DNA of 17,555 bases from an uncultured Oscillibacter sp. (GCA_905236835.1 CAJOQY010000010.1:1-17555), one strand, 5' to 3'; positions 7,915 through 15,514 are shown, counted from the first letter of the stretch. The notes: a model not told the origin generated them from the letters alone. Program-made: numbers and translations.

Positions 7915-8011
7915 AATAAAATATCCCTCCATGTCTTGTTAAATCCTTGCTTTTTCCGAAAATCCGGAAAATTTTCACGGTCCGGCTTGCCTTAAAAATA
8001 TTTTTTCGGCT

Positions 8012-8470
8012 TTAACGCTCCGGCGCGGTTACGGTCGCCGTTCCAATCGTATCATGCGTCAAAATATAAACCGTGTATTCGCCGGACTCCGCCGCGAGAT
8101 TCAAATTTCCGGTCCCCGAAACGCCGCTAACTCCAAAAACATCCCCGCTGTCCGATAATCCGCCCATGACTTCCGCGTCCTCAAACACGTCTAAACTCAC
8201 GCTTCCCGCGTGGAACGCAATATCACAGCTTCCGCCGGTAATCGCGTAATCAACGCGGATCTGTCCGTTTTCCCCGACAATGATCTTTCCGGATCCGCTG
8301 ACGAAAGAACCGGCTTCTTTCGAGTTCATAATCACCGTATTTTTGTCAGGCAACGTAGTTACGCCTATGATGTCAGTCAACCGGTTATTCAGGCGAAACG
8401 CCACATACGCAATCGCGGCGACAAGCGCCAGAGCGACGGCGACAATAACAATCATAGATTTCTTTTGCAT
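8012..8470 (-). CDS. Small membrane-anchored extracytoplasmic protein, function unknown
   Basis: The 152-residue protein starts MQKKSMIVIVAVALALVAAIAYVAF: a positively charged N-terminus and one hydrophobic helix (about 6-26), without the Cys of a lipobox, so an uncleaved anchor or a signal peptide is likely. The remainder is Gly/Ser/Asp/Val-rich with alternating hydrophobic residues, suggesting a small beta-sandwich. It holds the SGSGKIIVGENGQIRVDYAI strand pair and a repetitive GGLSDSGDVFGVSGVSGTG loop, and ends in a YTVYILTHDTIGTATVTA strand. It contains one Cys (in GGSCDIAF). I do not recognise a named family, although the final G-x-Y-x-V ... TG-x-A-T-V pattern recalls small secreted Firmicutes domains. 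The start ATG at 8470 has GGAG 9 bases upstream. It lies between the RNHCP gene and fprA, all on the same strand. Confidence 0.8.
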   Translation of the reverse strand: MQKKSMIVIVAVALALVAAIAYVAFRLNNRLTDIIGVTTLPDKNTVIMNSKEAGSFVSGSGKIIVGENGQIRVDYAITGGSCDIAFHAGSVSLDVFEDAEVMGGLSDSGDVFGVSGVSGTGNLNLAAESGEYTVYILTHDTIGTATVTAPER

Positions 8471-8542
8471 AATTCTTATCTCCGTTTCATCATTTTTCGC
8501 TTGATTGATTTTTTGGCTTTAATTCCGTTATCGCCCGATAAA

Positions 8543-8565
8543 AATAATAATATAATATTATTATT
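8543..8565. terminator. Perfect AT-only palindrome containing the stop codon of the RNHCP gene
   Basis: Bases 8543-8565 form a perfect palindrome with 11-base arms of A and T only around one central A. The TAA stop of the minus-strand gene (8561-8563) lies inside the first arm. On that strand the hairpin is followed by TTTTATC, so it could be an unusual, A/U-only terminator. Confidence 0.55.
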
Positions 8566-8971
8566 CCGGCTTTAAGCCCGCCATTTTTCGCATATACTCC
8601 ACCGGGAACGGCGGCTGCGCGACGGGTTTCATCGCGATAGACATCAGTTTTATCGGATTATCATCGGCGGCGATACGGTTGGACGAAAGCCGTCCGCAAC
8701 GGCGGCAACGGTGAATCATCGCCCATTCGCCGTTTTTCCGTACCCAGACCGCCACCGGATCCATAATGCCGCCGCAGTCGGCGGCGCGGTCGCCGGGTTC
8801 GTCGTCCACATGGAGACTGCTCAGACAGTTTGGACAGTGATTTCTGTGTCCGCTTCCCGCCCCTTCGGGAAATACCGCCGCGCCGCAGACTTTGCAGATA
8901 AAATTATCATGGCATACATGGGTTTTATAATACCCTTTTTCGTATAATTTACGCTTATTTTCACGATTCAT
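8561..8971 (-). CDS. RNHCP-domain zinc-ribbon protein
   Basis: This 136-residue cytoplasmic protein contains the RNHCP signature literally (GHRNHCPNC, residues 41-49), which defines a small uncharacterised Pfam domain. Three CxxC pairs are visible, CKVC (26-29), CPNC (46-49) and CRRC (89-92), plus Cys20 and Cys66. They imply one or two structural zinc ribbons and a possible nucleic-acid or protein-binding role; no biochemical function is known to me. The frame extends nine residues upstream, but ATG 8971 is preferred because AGGAGG ends 8 bases before it. The stop lies inside an AT-only palindrome. It is transcribed after the dehydrogenase fusion across a 196-base gap containing a strong hairpin, so it may be separately regulated. 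Confidence 0.9.
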   Translation of the reverse strand: MNRENKRKLYEKGYYKTHVCHDNFICKVCGAAVFPEGAGSGHRNHCPNCLSSLHVDDEPGDRAADCGGIMDPVAVWVRKNGEWAMIHRCRRCGRLSSNRIAADDNPIKLMSIAMKPVAQPPFPVEYMRKMAGLKPE

Positions 8972-9033
8972 GGGTTTTTCCTCCTGAAAGCGATTCAAAA
9001 ATTTTAATTTTTTAAATTTTTAAATTCTCTCTT

Positions 9034-9071
9034 CCGGGAGGTTCATGCGGGAATTGGCGCAAACCTCCCGG
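9034..9071 (-). promoter_or_regulatory. Strong hairpin in the leader of the RNHCP gene
   Basis: A perfect 10-bp stem, CCGGGAGGTT (9034-9043) with AACCTCCCGG (9062-9071), is extended by TGCG/CGCA (9046-9049 with 9058-9061) after a 2-base bulge and closes an 8-base loop. No T-run follows on either strand: on the minus strand it runs into AAGAGAGAATTTAAAAATTT. It lies about 63 bases before the RNHCP start and 96 bases after the dehydrogenase stop. It could be a cis-regulatory RNA, a processing site or a Rho-independent stop lacking a U-tract. Confidence 0.6.
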
Positions 9072-9167
9072 TCAGCGCGCAAGTCCCAAACAATTATCAC
9101 ATGAATATTTTTTCAAAAATCCATTCCCCTTATATTATAATATTTTATAATTTTATAAACATACGCG

Positions 9168-11081
9168 TTATACTTCAATCTCGATAAACGCGTCTTTGGT
9201 TTCGCCGCAATACGGGCAAGTCCAGCCCTCCGGCAGATCTTTAAACGCCGTACCCGGTTTGACTTCGCCATCCGGATCGCCTTTCAACGGGTCATACTCA
9301 TGGCCGCACCCAAGGCAGATATTGAATTTACGCGGCGCGGCGGGTTTCTTCGGGATTTGCCGTTTCATTTTGACCATCGGCGGCGCGGGCTGTTTTTCGC
9401 CCGTATCCAGCGCCTCTGTCAATAACGGCAGAATTTCATTCACATCGCCGACAATGCCGTAATCGCAATTTTTGAAAATTCTCGCGCCGGGATTATTATT
9501 AATCGCCACGATATAAGCGGCGTCTTTGATGCCCTTCAAATGCTGTACCGCGCCGGAAATGCCGCAGGCGATATATAAATTGCCTTTAAATTTCTGTCCG
9601 GACATACCGACATAGCGATTTAACGGCACATATTGAAGCGTCTCCGCGACAGGACGGGATGATCCAATCGCCGCGCCCGCCGCTTTGGCGAGATTTTCAA
9701 TCAATTTCATATTTTCGCGTTCGCCAATGCCTTTGCCCGCGCTGACAACGCGTTCGGCCTCTATAATCGGCGTATCCGCCGGAATGCCGTAATTAAAATC
9801 ATGCCCGTCTTTCTTCAACGCCGACACAAGCGCGTCGACTTTATCTTTCGCGCTTCCGTCTTTGAATATAATTTTCTTGCGTTCGCCGGTTTCGCCGCCG
9901 GACTGTTTGACCGGCGCCGCGCCGCCGCTGGCTTTCCCGGCTTTGCCTAAGATATACGACGCGATGACAACGCGCTGAATTTCGTTTGTCCCCTCGTAAA
10001 TCGTCGTGATTTTGGCGTCTCTATAGGCGCGTTCGACTTCCATGCCTTTCATGAATCCCGCGCCGCCGTAAATCTGCAACGCGTCGTTGCAAACTTCCAA
10101 GGCAATATCCGACGCGTACATTTTCGCCATCGCCGCTTCCATGCCATAAGATACATGGGCTTGTTTCAATTCCGCCGCGCTGTATACCAAGAATCTCGCG
10201 CAACGCAATTTCGTCGCCATATCCGCGATTTTAAACGCGATTGACTGTTGCTGACAGATAGGCCGTCCGAACTGCACACGCTCTTTGCTGTATTCGACAG
10301 CCGACTCATACGCGCCCTGCGCGATTCCAAGCGCCTGCGCGGCGATTCCAATGCGTCCGCCGTCGAGCGTCGACATGGCGATTCTAAATCCCATGCCCTC
10401 TTTGCCGAGTAAATTTTCTTTCGGAATCTTGACGTTATTAAAATTCAACTGGCACGTCGCGGACGAACGGATTCCCATTTTGTCATAATGCGGCTCAAAT
10501 GTAAATCCTTCCCAGCCTTTTTCCACGATAAAGGCCGAGATTCCCCGCGTTCCGATTCCCGGCGTGGTTACGGCGAATACCACATAAGTGTCCGCCTCCC
10601 CGCCGTTGGTGATAAATATTTTCTCACCGTTTAAAATATAATAATCGCCCTGTAATTCCGCCGTCGTTTCCGTGCCGCCGGCGTCCGATCCGGCGTTTGG
10701 CTCCGTCAGGCCGAACGCGCCGATCTTCTTTCCGGAGCATAAATCCGGCAGATATTTACGCTTTTGCTCCTCATTGCCAAACGCCGCGATGGGATAAGTT
10801 CCCAATGACGTATGCGCGGATAAAATCACGCCCGTTCCGCCGTCCACGCGAGCCAGTTCCTCCACCGCAATCGCGTAGCTTAACACATCCGCGCCCGCGC
10901 CGCCGTATTCTTTCTCATAGGGCAGGCCCATCAGGCCAAGTTCCCCCATTTTCGTTACGGCTTCCCGCGGGAAACGATTCTCCTTGTCCAGCAGGAAAGC
11001 AATGGGCTTTACTTCGGATTCCGCGAACTGGCGCACTTTGGCGCGCAGGGCCTCATGGGCCTCCGTGGTCTGATAGTTCAT
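9168..11081 (-). CDS. Acyl-CoA dehydrogenase / ETF-alpha FAD domain / rubredoxin fusion
   Basis: This 637-residue protein has three modules. Residues 1-380 are a butyryl/short-chain-type acyl-CoA dehydrogenase: [15 protein letters not shown], the FAD-contacting IFITNGG, and [10 protein letters not shown] with the catalytic base at Glu363. Residues about 430-560 match only the C-terminal FAD-binding domain of electron transfer flavoprotein alpha ([55 protein letters not shown]). Residues 585-637 are a rubredoxin with iron ligands Cys589, Cys592, Cys622 and Cys625. Electrons should pass from acyl-CoA or substrate FAD to the second FAD and then to the Fe site; direction and substrate are unknown. 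The open frame runs 31 residues further upstream, but ATG 11081 has GGGAGG 7 bases before it and starts like other dehydrogenases ([13 protein letters not shown]). A good promoter lies at 11143-11171. No separate etfA or etfB is nearby. Confidence 0.95.
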   Translation of the reverse strand: MNYQTTEAHEALRAKVRQFAESEVKPIAFLLDKENRFPREAVTKMGELGLMGLPYEKEYGGAGADVLSYAIAVEELARVDGGTGVILSAHTSLGTYPIAAFGNEEQKRKYLPDLCSGKKIGAFGLTEPNAGSDAGGTETTAELQGDYYILNGEKIFITNGGEADTYVVFAVTTPGIGTRGISAFIVEKGWEGFTFEPHYDKMGIRSSATCQLNFNNVKIPKENLLGKEGMGFRIAMSTLDGGRIGIAAQALGIAQGAYESAVEYSKERVQFGRPICQQQSIAFKIADMATKLRCARFLVYSAAELKQAHVSYGMEAAMAKMYASDIALEVCNDALQIYGGAGFMKGMEVERAYRDAKITTIYEGTNEIQRVVIASYILGKAGKASGGAAPVKQSGGETGERKKIIFKDGSAKDKVDALVSALKKDGHDFNYGIPADTPIIEAERVVSAGKGIGERENMKLIENLAKAAGAAIGSSRPVAETLQYVPLNRYVGMSGQKFKGNLYIACGISGAVQHLKGIKDAAYIVAINNNPGARIFKNCDYGIVGDVNEILPLLTEALDTGEKQPAPPMVKMKRQIPKKPAAPRKFNICLGCGHEYDPLKGDPDGEVKPGTAFKDLPEGWTCPYCGETKDAFIEIEV

Positions 11082-11142
11082 GTGGCTTCCTCCCTTTCCC
11101 CTGATTTCAATCGCTTGGGATACGCGCTGTCTGATAGAAAAC

Positions 11143-11171
11143 AGGATACCCAAAATCACCGGATTTGTCAA
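11143..11171 (-). promoter_or_regulatory. Sigma-70-type promoter for the dehydrogenase fusion
   Basis: On the minus strand TTGACA (11171-11166) is followed after exactly 17 bases by TATCCT (11148-11143). The predicted transcript starts about 55 bases before the chosen ATG at 11081. This promoter also supports the start choice: the upstream in-frame ATG at 11174 lies on the far side of the -35 box and would not be transcribed. Confidence 0.75.
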
Positions 11172-11232
11172 CACTTTCTTTGGCGATTTTGTAACAATTG
11201 TATTTTTATTAGAACTTCATTCCCTGTCTTTC

Positions 11233-11274
11233 TTCCCTGAATCAAAAGAGGGGGAACGCAATCGGGGGGTAAAG
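11233..11274. repeat. Copy A of a dispersed C/G-rich hairpin-like element
   Basis: It begins TTCCCTGAATC, passes through AAAAGAGGGGGAACG and ends GGGGGGTAAAG. It shares its beginning (TTCCCTGAA), G-run middle and ending (GGG-TAAAG) with the element at 14091-14130, allowing for length differences. It lies between the divergent promoters of the dehydrogenase fusion and the antiporter. Confidence 0.45.
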
Positions 11275-11285
11275 TGAAACGGGCG

Positions 11286-11314
11286 TTGACACGGGAATGA
11301 AAAAGGCATATAAT
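11286..11314 (+). promoter_or_regulatory. Consensus sigma-70 promoter for the antiporter
   Basis: TTGACA (11286-11291) and TATAAT (11309-11314) are both perfect consensus boxes with a 17-base spacer. The predicted start is about 11321, 44 bases before the antiporter ATG. This is the best promoter match in the window. Confidence 0.92.
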
Positions 11315-11364
11315 CGCGTATGATCACATGAGAATAAGGCAAAAAACGGAATCGAGGCTTTTAA

Positions 11365-12528
11365 ATGGACACGCGTTTTCTTTTGGATTTGGCAATATTA
11401 TTATTCGCGGCGAAAATGTTCGGCGTACAGGCGCGGAAACTGGGCGCGCCGGAAGTGGTGGGCGAGATTATCGCCGGGGTTCTGGTGGGTCCCGCCGCGC
11501 TGGGATTCGTACATGAATCGGATTTCCTGTCCCAAATGGCGGAAATCGGCGTCATTATGCTGATGTTTGAGGCGGGCCTTGGGACGGATTTAAGAAAGCT
11601 CCGCAAAACCGGCGCGCAAGCGACTTTCATCGCCTGCGCCGGGGTATTCGTCCCCATGATATTCGGGACGTTGCTGTTTCTGGCGTTTTACGGGATTTCC
11701 GGGCAGATTTTAAAAGCCCTGTTTATCGGGACGATCATGTCCGCGACATCCGTTAGTATCACAGTGGCGGCTTTGAAAGAGCTTGGGCGATTAGATGGGA
11801 TTGTCGGCACGACGATCACCAGCGCGGCCATTATTGATGATGTCATTGGCATGATTGTATTGACGTTTTTGCTTGGCATGACGGGCGGAAGCGATGAAAA
11901 CAGCGCGGTTGTGATTGGCAAATCGGTTTTGTTTTTCGTGCTGGCCGTCGGGACGGGCTTTTTAGTTTATAAAATTTTCTCGTGGCTGGACAAACGCCAT
12001 ACGCATACCAGACGGATTCCCATTGTCAGTTTATGCTATTGTTTTTTAATGGCATACGTCGCGGAAACCGGATTCGGCATCGCGGATATTACAGGCGCGT
12101 ATGTCGCCGGGGTGGTGTTATGCAATCTCAGCGACGCGGAATATATCGAACGGCGCGTGGATATTAGCTCTTATATGGTATTCGCGCCGCTGTTTTTCAC
12201 GGGAATCGGACTGAAAACCAGTTTCGCCGCTATGGACGCGAAATTATTAATATTTAGTGTCTGCTTTGTCATTACCGCGCTTGTCGGGAAAATCATCGGG
12301 TGCGGGTCCTGCGCGGGATTGTGTAAATTTAACCGTCATGACGCGTTTAAAATTGGCCTTGGCATGATGACGCGCGGCGAAGTGGCGTTAATCACGGCGC
12401 AAAAGGGTCTTGCCGCTGGTTTGTTGACATCCGAATTTTTCACGCCCGTGATTTTGTTGATTTTAACCAGTTCGATTATCACGCCGATTTTATTAAAACA
12501 GGAATATACGAAATATCCGACGGATTGA
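11365..12528 (+). CDS. Cation/proton antiporter, CPA2 (KefB/NapA-like) family
   Basis: The 387-residue protein is almost wholly hydrophobic with roughly 11-13 membrane segments and is an inner-membrane monovalent cation/H+ exchanger by family. Typical features are the early GAPEVVGEIIAGVLVGPAALG, then EIGVIMLMFEAGLGTDLRKL (about 67-86), the ion-site segment SAAIIDDVIGMIVL with paired aspartates (about 152-165), and the late LGMMTRGEVALITAQKG. There is no C-terminal TrkA-N or TrkA-C regulatory domain, so it is the short transporter-only form. Whether it moves Na+ or K+ cannot be told. The ATG at 11365 has GAGG 7 bases upstream, and a perfect-consensus promoter precedes it. It is the only plus-strand gene between 1206 and 16485, a single-gene unit, and converges on the ThyX-like gene with 26 bases between the stops. 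Confidence 0.92.
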   Translation: MDTRFLLDLAILLFAAKMFGVQARKLGAPEVVGEIIAGVLVGPAALGFVHESDFLSQMAEIGVIMLMFEAGLGTDLRKLRKTGAQATFIACAGVFVPMIFGTLLFLAFYGISGQILKALFIGTIMSATSVSITVAALKELGRLDGIVGTTITSAAIIDDVIGMIVLTFLLGMTGGSDENSAVVIGKSVLFFVLAVGTGFLVYKIFSWLDKRHTHTRRIPIVSLCYCFLMAYVAETGFGIADITGAYVAGVVLCNLSDAEYIERRVDISSYMVFAPLFFTGIGLKTSFAAMDAKLLIFSVCFVITALVGKIIGCGSCAGLCKFNRHDAFKIGLGMMTRGEVALITAQKGLAAGLLTSEFFTPVILLILTSSIITPILLKQEYTKYPTD

Positions 12529-12536
12529 AAGTAATA

Positions 12537-12556
12537 AAATAATAATATTATTATTT
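12537..12556. terminator. Perfect 20-bp AT-only palindrome between convergent genes
   Basis: Bases 12537-12556 are a perfect 20-base palindrome of A and T. It fills the spacer between the antiporter stop (12526-12528) and the ThyX-like gene, whose TAA stop (12557-12555) overlaps its edge. By position it could be a bidirectional terminator, though it has no G/C stem and no long T-run. Confidence 0.55.
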
Positions 12557-14009
12557 ACGGCTGAAATCGCGCGATGACTTCCCGCGCCTGTCCGCAGGTC
12601 AGACGGCCTTCCGGACAGGCGCCGGTTGTATAACACGCGGGGCCGTATAAATGAAATAAATCCGGGAAATTTCGCCGCAATAAATCCAGCGCGCGCACGG
12701 CGATATGACGAATTTCCCATTGGGCGCGCTGACAGGTTCTTAATCGAATAAAAACCTCCAATTCCCGCGCGTTCATTGTCGTCATGACATTGACGAGATT
12801 TCCGCTCAGGGCGAAATACGCGCGATAATGTTCAAATTCCGGGATTTCAAACGCCCGCGCGCGGATGTTCGCGGCGTTTTCAATGGATGTCTGATAAATT
12901 TTCGCCGCGTCCGGATTGGATTGAACGCTTTCCGGCAGAATAAAACGATCCAATGAGACAGACGGAATCGGCGGTATGACGGGAGACTGCATCCGATGGC
13001 GTACCAGATGGGTAACGCCGGAGAGCGTGATGTCTTGGATTCGGAACGTATAAGCAAGCTGTTCCAGTTCGCGCGCGCGGCTGTATTGTGATGTCGATTG
13101 CAATTGCGATTTGATAAATTCCCGCCAATCCGGATCGGAAATTTTATCATGTTCGCCGGGGTTCGCGGTTTCGCTGGGACGCGCGGTTTTATTGATCGCG
13201 CCGGGGTTCGCGATTTGATAAGCGGCTTTTAAAATTTGGTCCGGATTGGCGGGGGATTGCAAGACAGACACAAGACCAGCTTCCTGTTCCGTGAGAAATA
13301 CGGGATAATTACAATGATATTGTATGGATTTGGTTTCAGCGTTCTCCCGCGCCGGATTTTCGTCAAATAAGCGCGGGAATTTTCGCGCTTGTAAGAACGG
13401 GAACAGGCTGTTTAATTGCGTTTCCAGTTGATCGGCGATGGCCTGTAATTCCGGCGGGTTGTGATATTTCCCGTGGCGGGCCGCCTGTATGATATGAATC
13501 AATTCGCGGGCGTTTAACGTGCAATAGAAATTACTGTGGAACGCGTAAGGCAATAAAAATCTCGCGTCCTCTTTGGGGATATTGAGATTTAATAAAGCGT
13601 GATAGGCGTCAAACAGCGGGTTCATGTAAGATTGATAGAGATTCCGCGCGTCTTTGGATAAATCAGCCGGGATATAATAACCCTGTTGGGAGTAATCGAC
13701 ATAGCGGCGGGATTTGACGGTATAAGACGCGAGACGATGTTCAATGAAAAATTCCTCAATGAAAACAGAGACATTGCGCAAAGCGATTGTAAATGTCATA
13801 TGTTCTATCACGGAAGCGTGTCCGGACGCGAGAACTTTGCGGATTAAATTTTGATTTTTCTCCCGGTCGGACGCGTTTTGGAAAATCTCAAGGGCGTCGC
13901 CCCGCGTGGTGGAAATCCGCGCGGCGCTGGCGCAGACCGTCTCGCCGTATAAATTATAGCTGATAATCTGGGCGTTCGCGTGGGAATCGGCTTTGAAATC
14001 CGTCGCCAT
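12555..14009 (-). CDS. ThyX-like flavoprotein with two tandem ThyX domains
   Basis: ThyX makes dTMP from dUMP using FAD and methylenetetrahydrofolate. Canonical ThyX is about 220-250 residues; this protein has 484 and contains the fold twice. Half 1 (about 1-210) has GHASVIEHMTFTI (63-75), EHRLASYTVKSRRY (90-103, aligning to RHRxxSxNExSxRY without the first Arg and the NE pair), and NARELIHII. Half 2 (about 300-484) has RHRMQSPVIPPIPS (337-350, keeping RHR and S but losing the rest), NARELEVFIRLR and AQWEIR. A variable Asn/Pro-rich linker (about 252-292) joins them. The tail holds Cys459, Cys465 and Cys472, a possible metal site. ATG 14009 has GGAGG 7 bases upstream. It may be a thymidylate synthase with a composite site or a related flavoenzyme; activity is unproven. 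Confidence 0.85.
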   Translation of the reverse strand: MATDFKADSHANAQIISYNLYGETVCASAARISTTRGDALEIFQNASDREKNQNLIRKVLASGHASVIEHMTFTIALRNVSVFIEEFFIEHRLASYTVKSRRYVDYSQQGYYIPADLSKDARNLYQSYMNPLFDAYHALLNLNIPKEDARFLLPYAFHSNFYCTLNARELIHIIQAARHGKYHNPPELQAIADQLETQLNSLFPFLQARKFPRLFDENPARENAETKSIQYHCNYPVFLTEQEAGLVSVLQSPANPDQILKAAYQIANPGAINKTARPSETANPGEHDKISDPDWREFIKSQLQSTSQYSRARELEQLAYTFRIQDITLSGVTHLVRHRMQSPVIPPIPSVSLDRFILPESVQSNPDAAKIYQTSIENAANIRARAFEIPEFEHYRAYFALSGNLVNVMTTMNARELEVFIRLRTCQRAQWEIRHIAVRALDLLRRNFPDLFHLYGPACYTTGACPEGRLTCGQAREVIARFQP

Positions 14010-14090
14010 AAGACAGCCTCCATATTTTAAAATTTAGATTGAGATTAAAATTAAAATTAAATTTGACGAAATCAGGGATAATAATTACGT

Positions 14091-14130
14091 TCCCCCTTCC
14101 CTGAAAAGGGGAGGGGGACAGGGGATAAAG
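14091..14130. repeat. Copy B of the C/G-rich hairpin element
   Basis: CCCCCTTCCC (14092-14101) pairs with GGGGAGGGGG (14108-14117) over 10 bp with one G:T pair, around the loop TGAAAA; then ACAGGGGATAAAG. On the plus strand a TTTTT run follows at 14131-14135. It lies in the spacer between the aminotransferase stop and the ThyX-like start, so on the gene strand it could end the aminotransferase transcript only without a T-run. It is related to 11233-11274. Confidence 0.6.
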
Positions 14131-14167
14131 TTTTTATAAATAAAATTTGGAATCGCGCCGCGTTTAT

Positions 14168-15388
14168 TTAATCTTGCCGATAGGTTTTCAGGAAATCGCC
14201 CATATCCCGCATAGCTTGCGCCATTTCCTCCGGTTCGGGGAGCATGACGATCCGGAAGTGATCCGGCGTCTGATAATCAAAGCCGGAGCCGGGGACGATG
14301 AAAATATGCTTTTCGTGCAGTAAATCAAACGCGAATTTCTTGTCGTCTGAGATATTGAATTTCTTGTGATCCAGCTTGGGGAACGCGTAGAACGCGGCGT
14401 GATTCTTGACGCAGGTCAGGCCGTCGATTTTAGCGATTTCACGGAATGTCGCTTCGCGCTGTTCGTAAATCCGACCGCCGGGGATCATCATAGCCTGTGT
14501 GCTGGCGTCATCTTCCAACGCCGCCGGAATGACAAGCTGTGTCAGCGCGTTGGAACAGAGACGCATGGCCGCCATCTGGAAAATGCCCTCCACATAATCA
14601 TCGGCCTTGCCGCGATACCCGCTGATACACATCCAGCCGCACCGGAAGCCGCATATAATATGCGATTTGGACAGGCCGTTTGTGGTGATCACGGTCAGAT
14701 CCGGCGCGAGGGACGCGGTGGAAATATGCTCCACGCCGTCCATTAAAAGCCGATCATAGATTTCATCGGAGAATATAATCAAATGATTCTCGCGGGCAAT
14801 TTGAATCATGTCAATCAAAATATCTTTCGGATAAACCGCGCCTGTCGGATTATTGGGATTGATAATCACCAGCGCGCGGGTTTTCGGCGTAATTTTACGG
14901 CGTATATCGTCAATATCCGGATACCAGAAATTGGACTCGTCGCAGGTATAATAAACCGGTTTGCCCCCGGCGATGTAAGTGGAATTGGACCAGAGCGAAT
15001 AACTGGGGGACGGCATCAAAATCTCGTCGCCCTTGTTGCACAGGCATAATAAACACATGAGTACCAGTTCGCTGACGCCGTTGCCGATATAAATATCGTC
15101 GATGTTAATATCCTGAATGCCCTTGCCTTTATGATAATTCACAATCGCCTCACGGGCGGCGGGCATACCGCGCAGATCGCAATAGGCGACGGCCTTGTCC
15201 GCGTTGGACAGCAGCGCCTCCCGCACACTGTCCGGCATGGTAAATCCGAACGTGGCGGGATTACCTGTATTCAGGCGCAGGACTTTGATTCCCTCTTTGC
15301 CCATGCGCAGACTCTCCAGATACAGCGGACCCCGGATGTCAGAGTGGACAGGCATTAAATTTTCCGAACGGGTGACAGTCATTTTCAC
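14168..15388 (-). CDS. PLP-dependent aminotransferase, class I (AlaA-like)
   Basis: A cytoplasmic fold-type I aminotransferase of 406 residues, closest in pattern to alanine-forming transaminases (pyruvate + glutamate to alanine + 2-oxoglutarate). Motifs in order: RLNTGNPATFGF near the N-terminus, YIGNGVSELV, the NPNNPTGAVYP loop (about 178-188), FSDEIYDRL with the PLP-nitrogen Asp, the Schiff-base lysine in NGLSKSHIICGFRCGWM, and the C-terminal substrate-carboxylate Arg in DHFRIVMLPE. The GLSK-GFR-GW spacing fits AlaA, but the exact substrate is inferred. The start may be GTG 15388 (AAGGGG 5 bases upstream) or ATG 15382 (11 bases); I report the GTG. The 6S-like RNA lies upstream on the same strand, and alanine racemase is about 1.1 kb away, so alanine supply genes are neighbours, although divergently transcribed. 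Confidence 0.9.
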   Translation of the reverse strand: MKMTVTRSENLMPVHSDIRGPLYLESLRMGKEGIKVLRLNTGNPATFGFTMPDSVREALLSNADKAVAYCDLRGMPAAREAIVNYHKGKGIQDINIDDIYIGNGVSELVLMCLLCLCNKGDEILMPSPSYSLWSNSTYIAGGKPVYYTCDESNFWYPDIDDIRRKITPKTRALVIINPNNPTGAVYPKDILIDMIQIARENHLIIFSDEIYDRLLMDGVEHISTASLAPDLTVITTNGLSKSHIICGFRCGWMCISGYRGKADDYVEGIFQMAAMRLCSNALTQLVIPAALEDDASTQAMMIPGGRIYEQREATFREIAKIDGLTCVKNHAAFYAFPKLDHKKFNISDDKKFAFDLLHEKHIFIVPGSGFDYQTPDHFRIVMLPEPEEMAQAMRDMGDFLKTYRQD

Positions 15389-15399
15389 GCACGCCCCTT

Positions 15400-15512
15400 A
15401 TGAAATAAAAATTAAATTTAAAATTTTATTTTGATCAAAATCGTCAATTTAATTTTATATTTTAATTTTTTAATTTAATTATAAACTTTATATTCAAATT
15501 ATTTTGATAAAT
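15400..15512. other. AT tract upstream of the aminotransferase, with a TTTTGATCAAAA palindrome
   Basis: The tract is almost entirely A/T. It holds the 12-bp palindrome at 15429-15440 next to a TTGACG box on the minus strand (15447-15442) that could be the -35 element for the aminotransferase; no clear -10 follows at the right distance. The palindrome could be an operator. I see no gene here. Confidence 0.4.
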
Positions 15513-15514
15513 AA

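Noticed and set aside
11080..11174. Longer start for the dehydrogenase fusion at 11174
   Set aside because: It lies upstream of the -35 box of the best promoter, and the extra 31 residues do not resemble a dehydrogenase N-terminus; ATG 11081 has the ribosome binding site.
14091..14118. Ordinary terminator of the aminotransferase gene
   Set aside because: On the gene strand there is no T-run after the stem; the T-run lies on the plus strand, so I list it as a repeat-like hairpin instead.
14783..15049. Plus-strand frames opposite the aminotransferase
   Set aside because: Mirror frames of a well-supported gene with no start signals.
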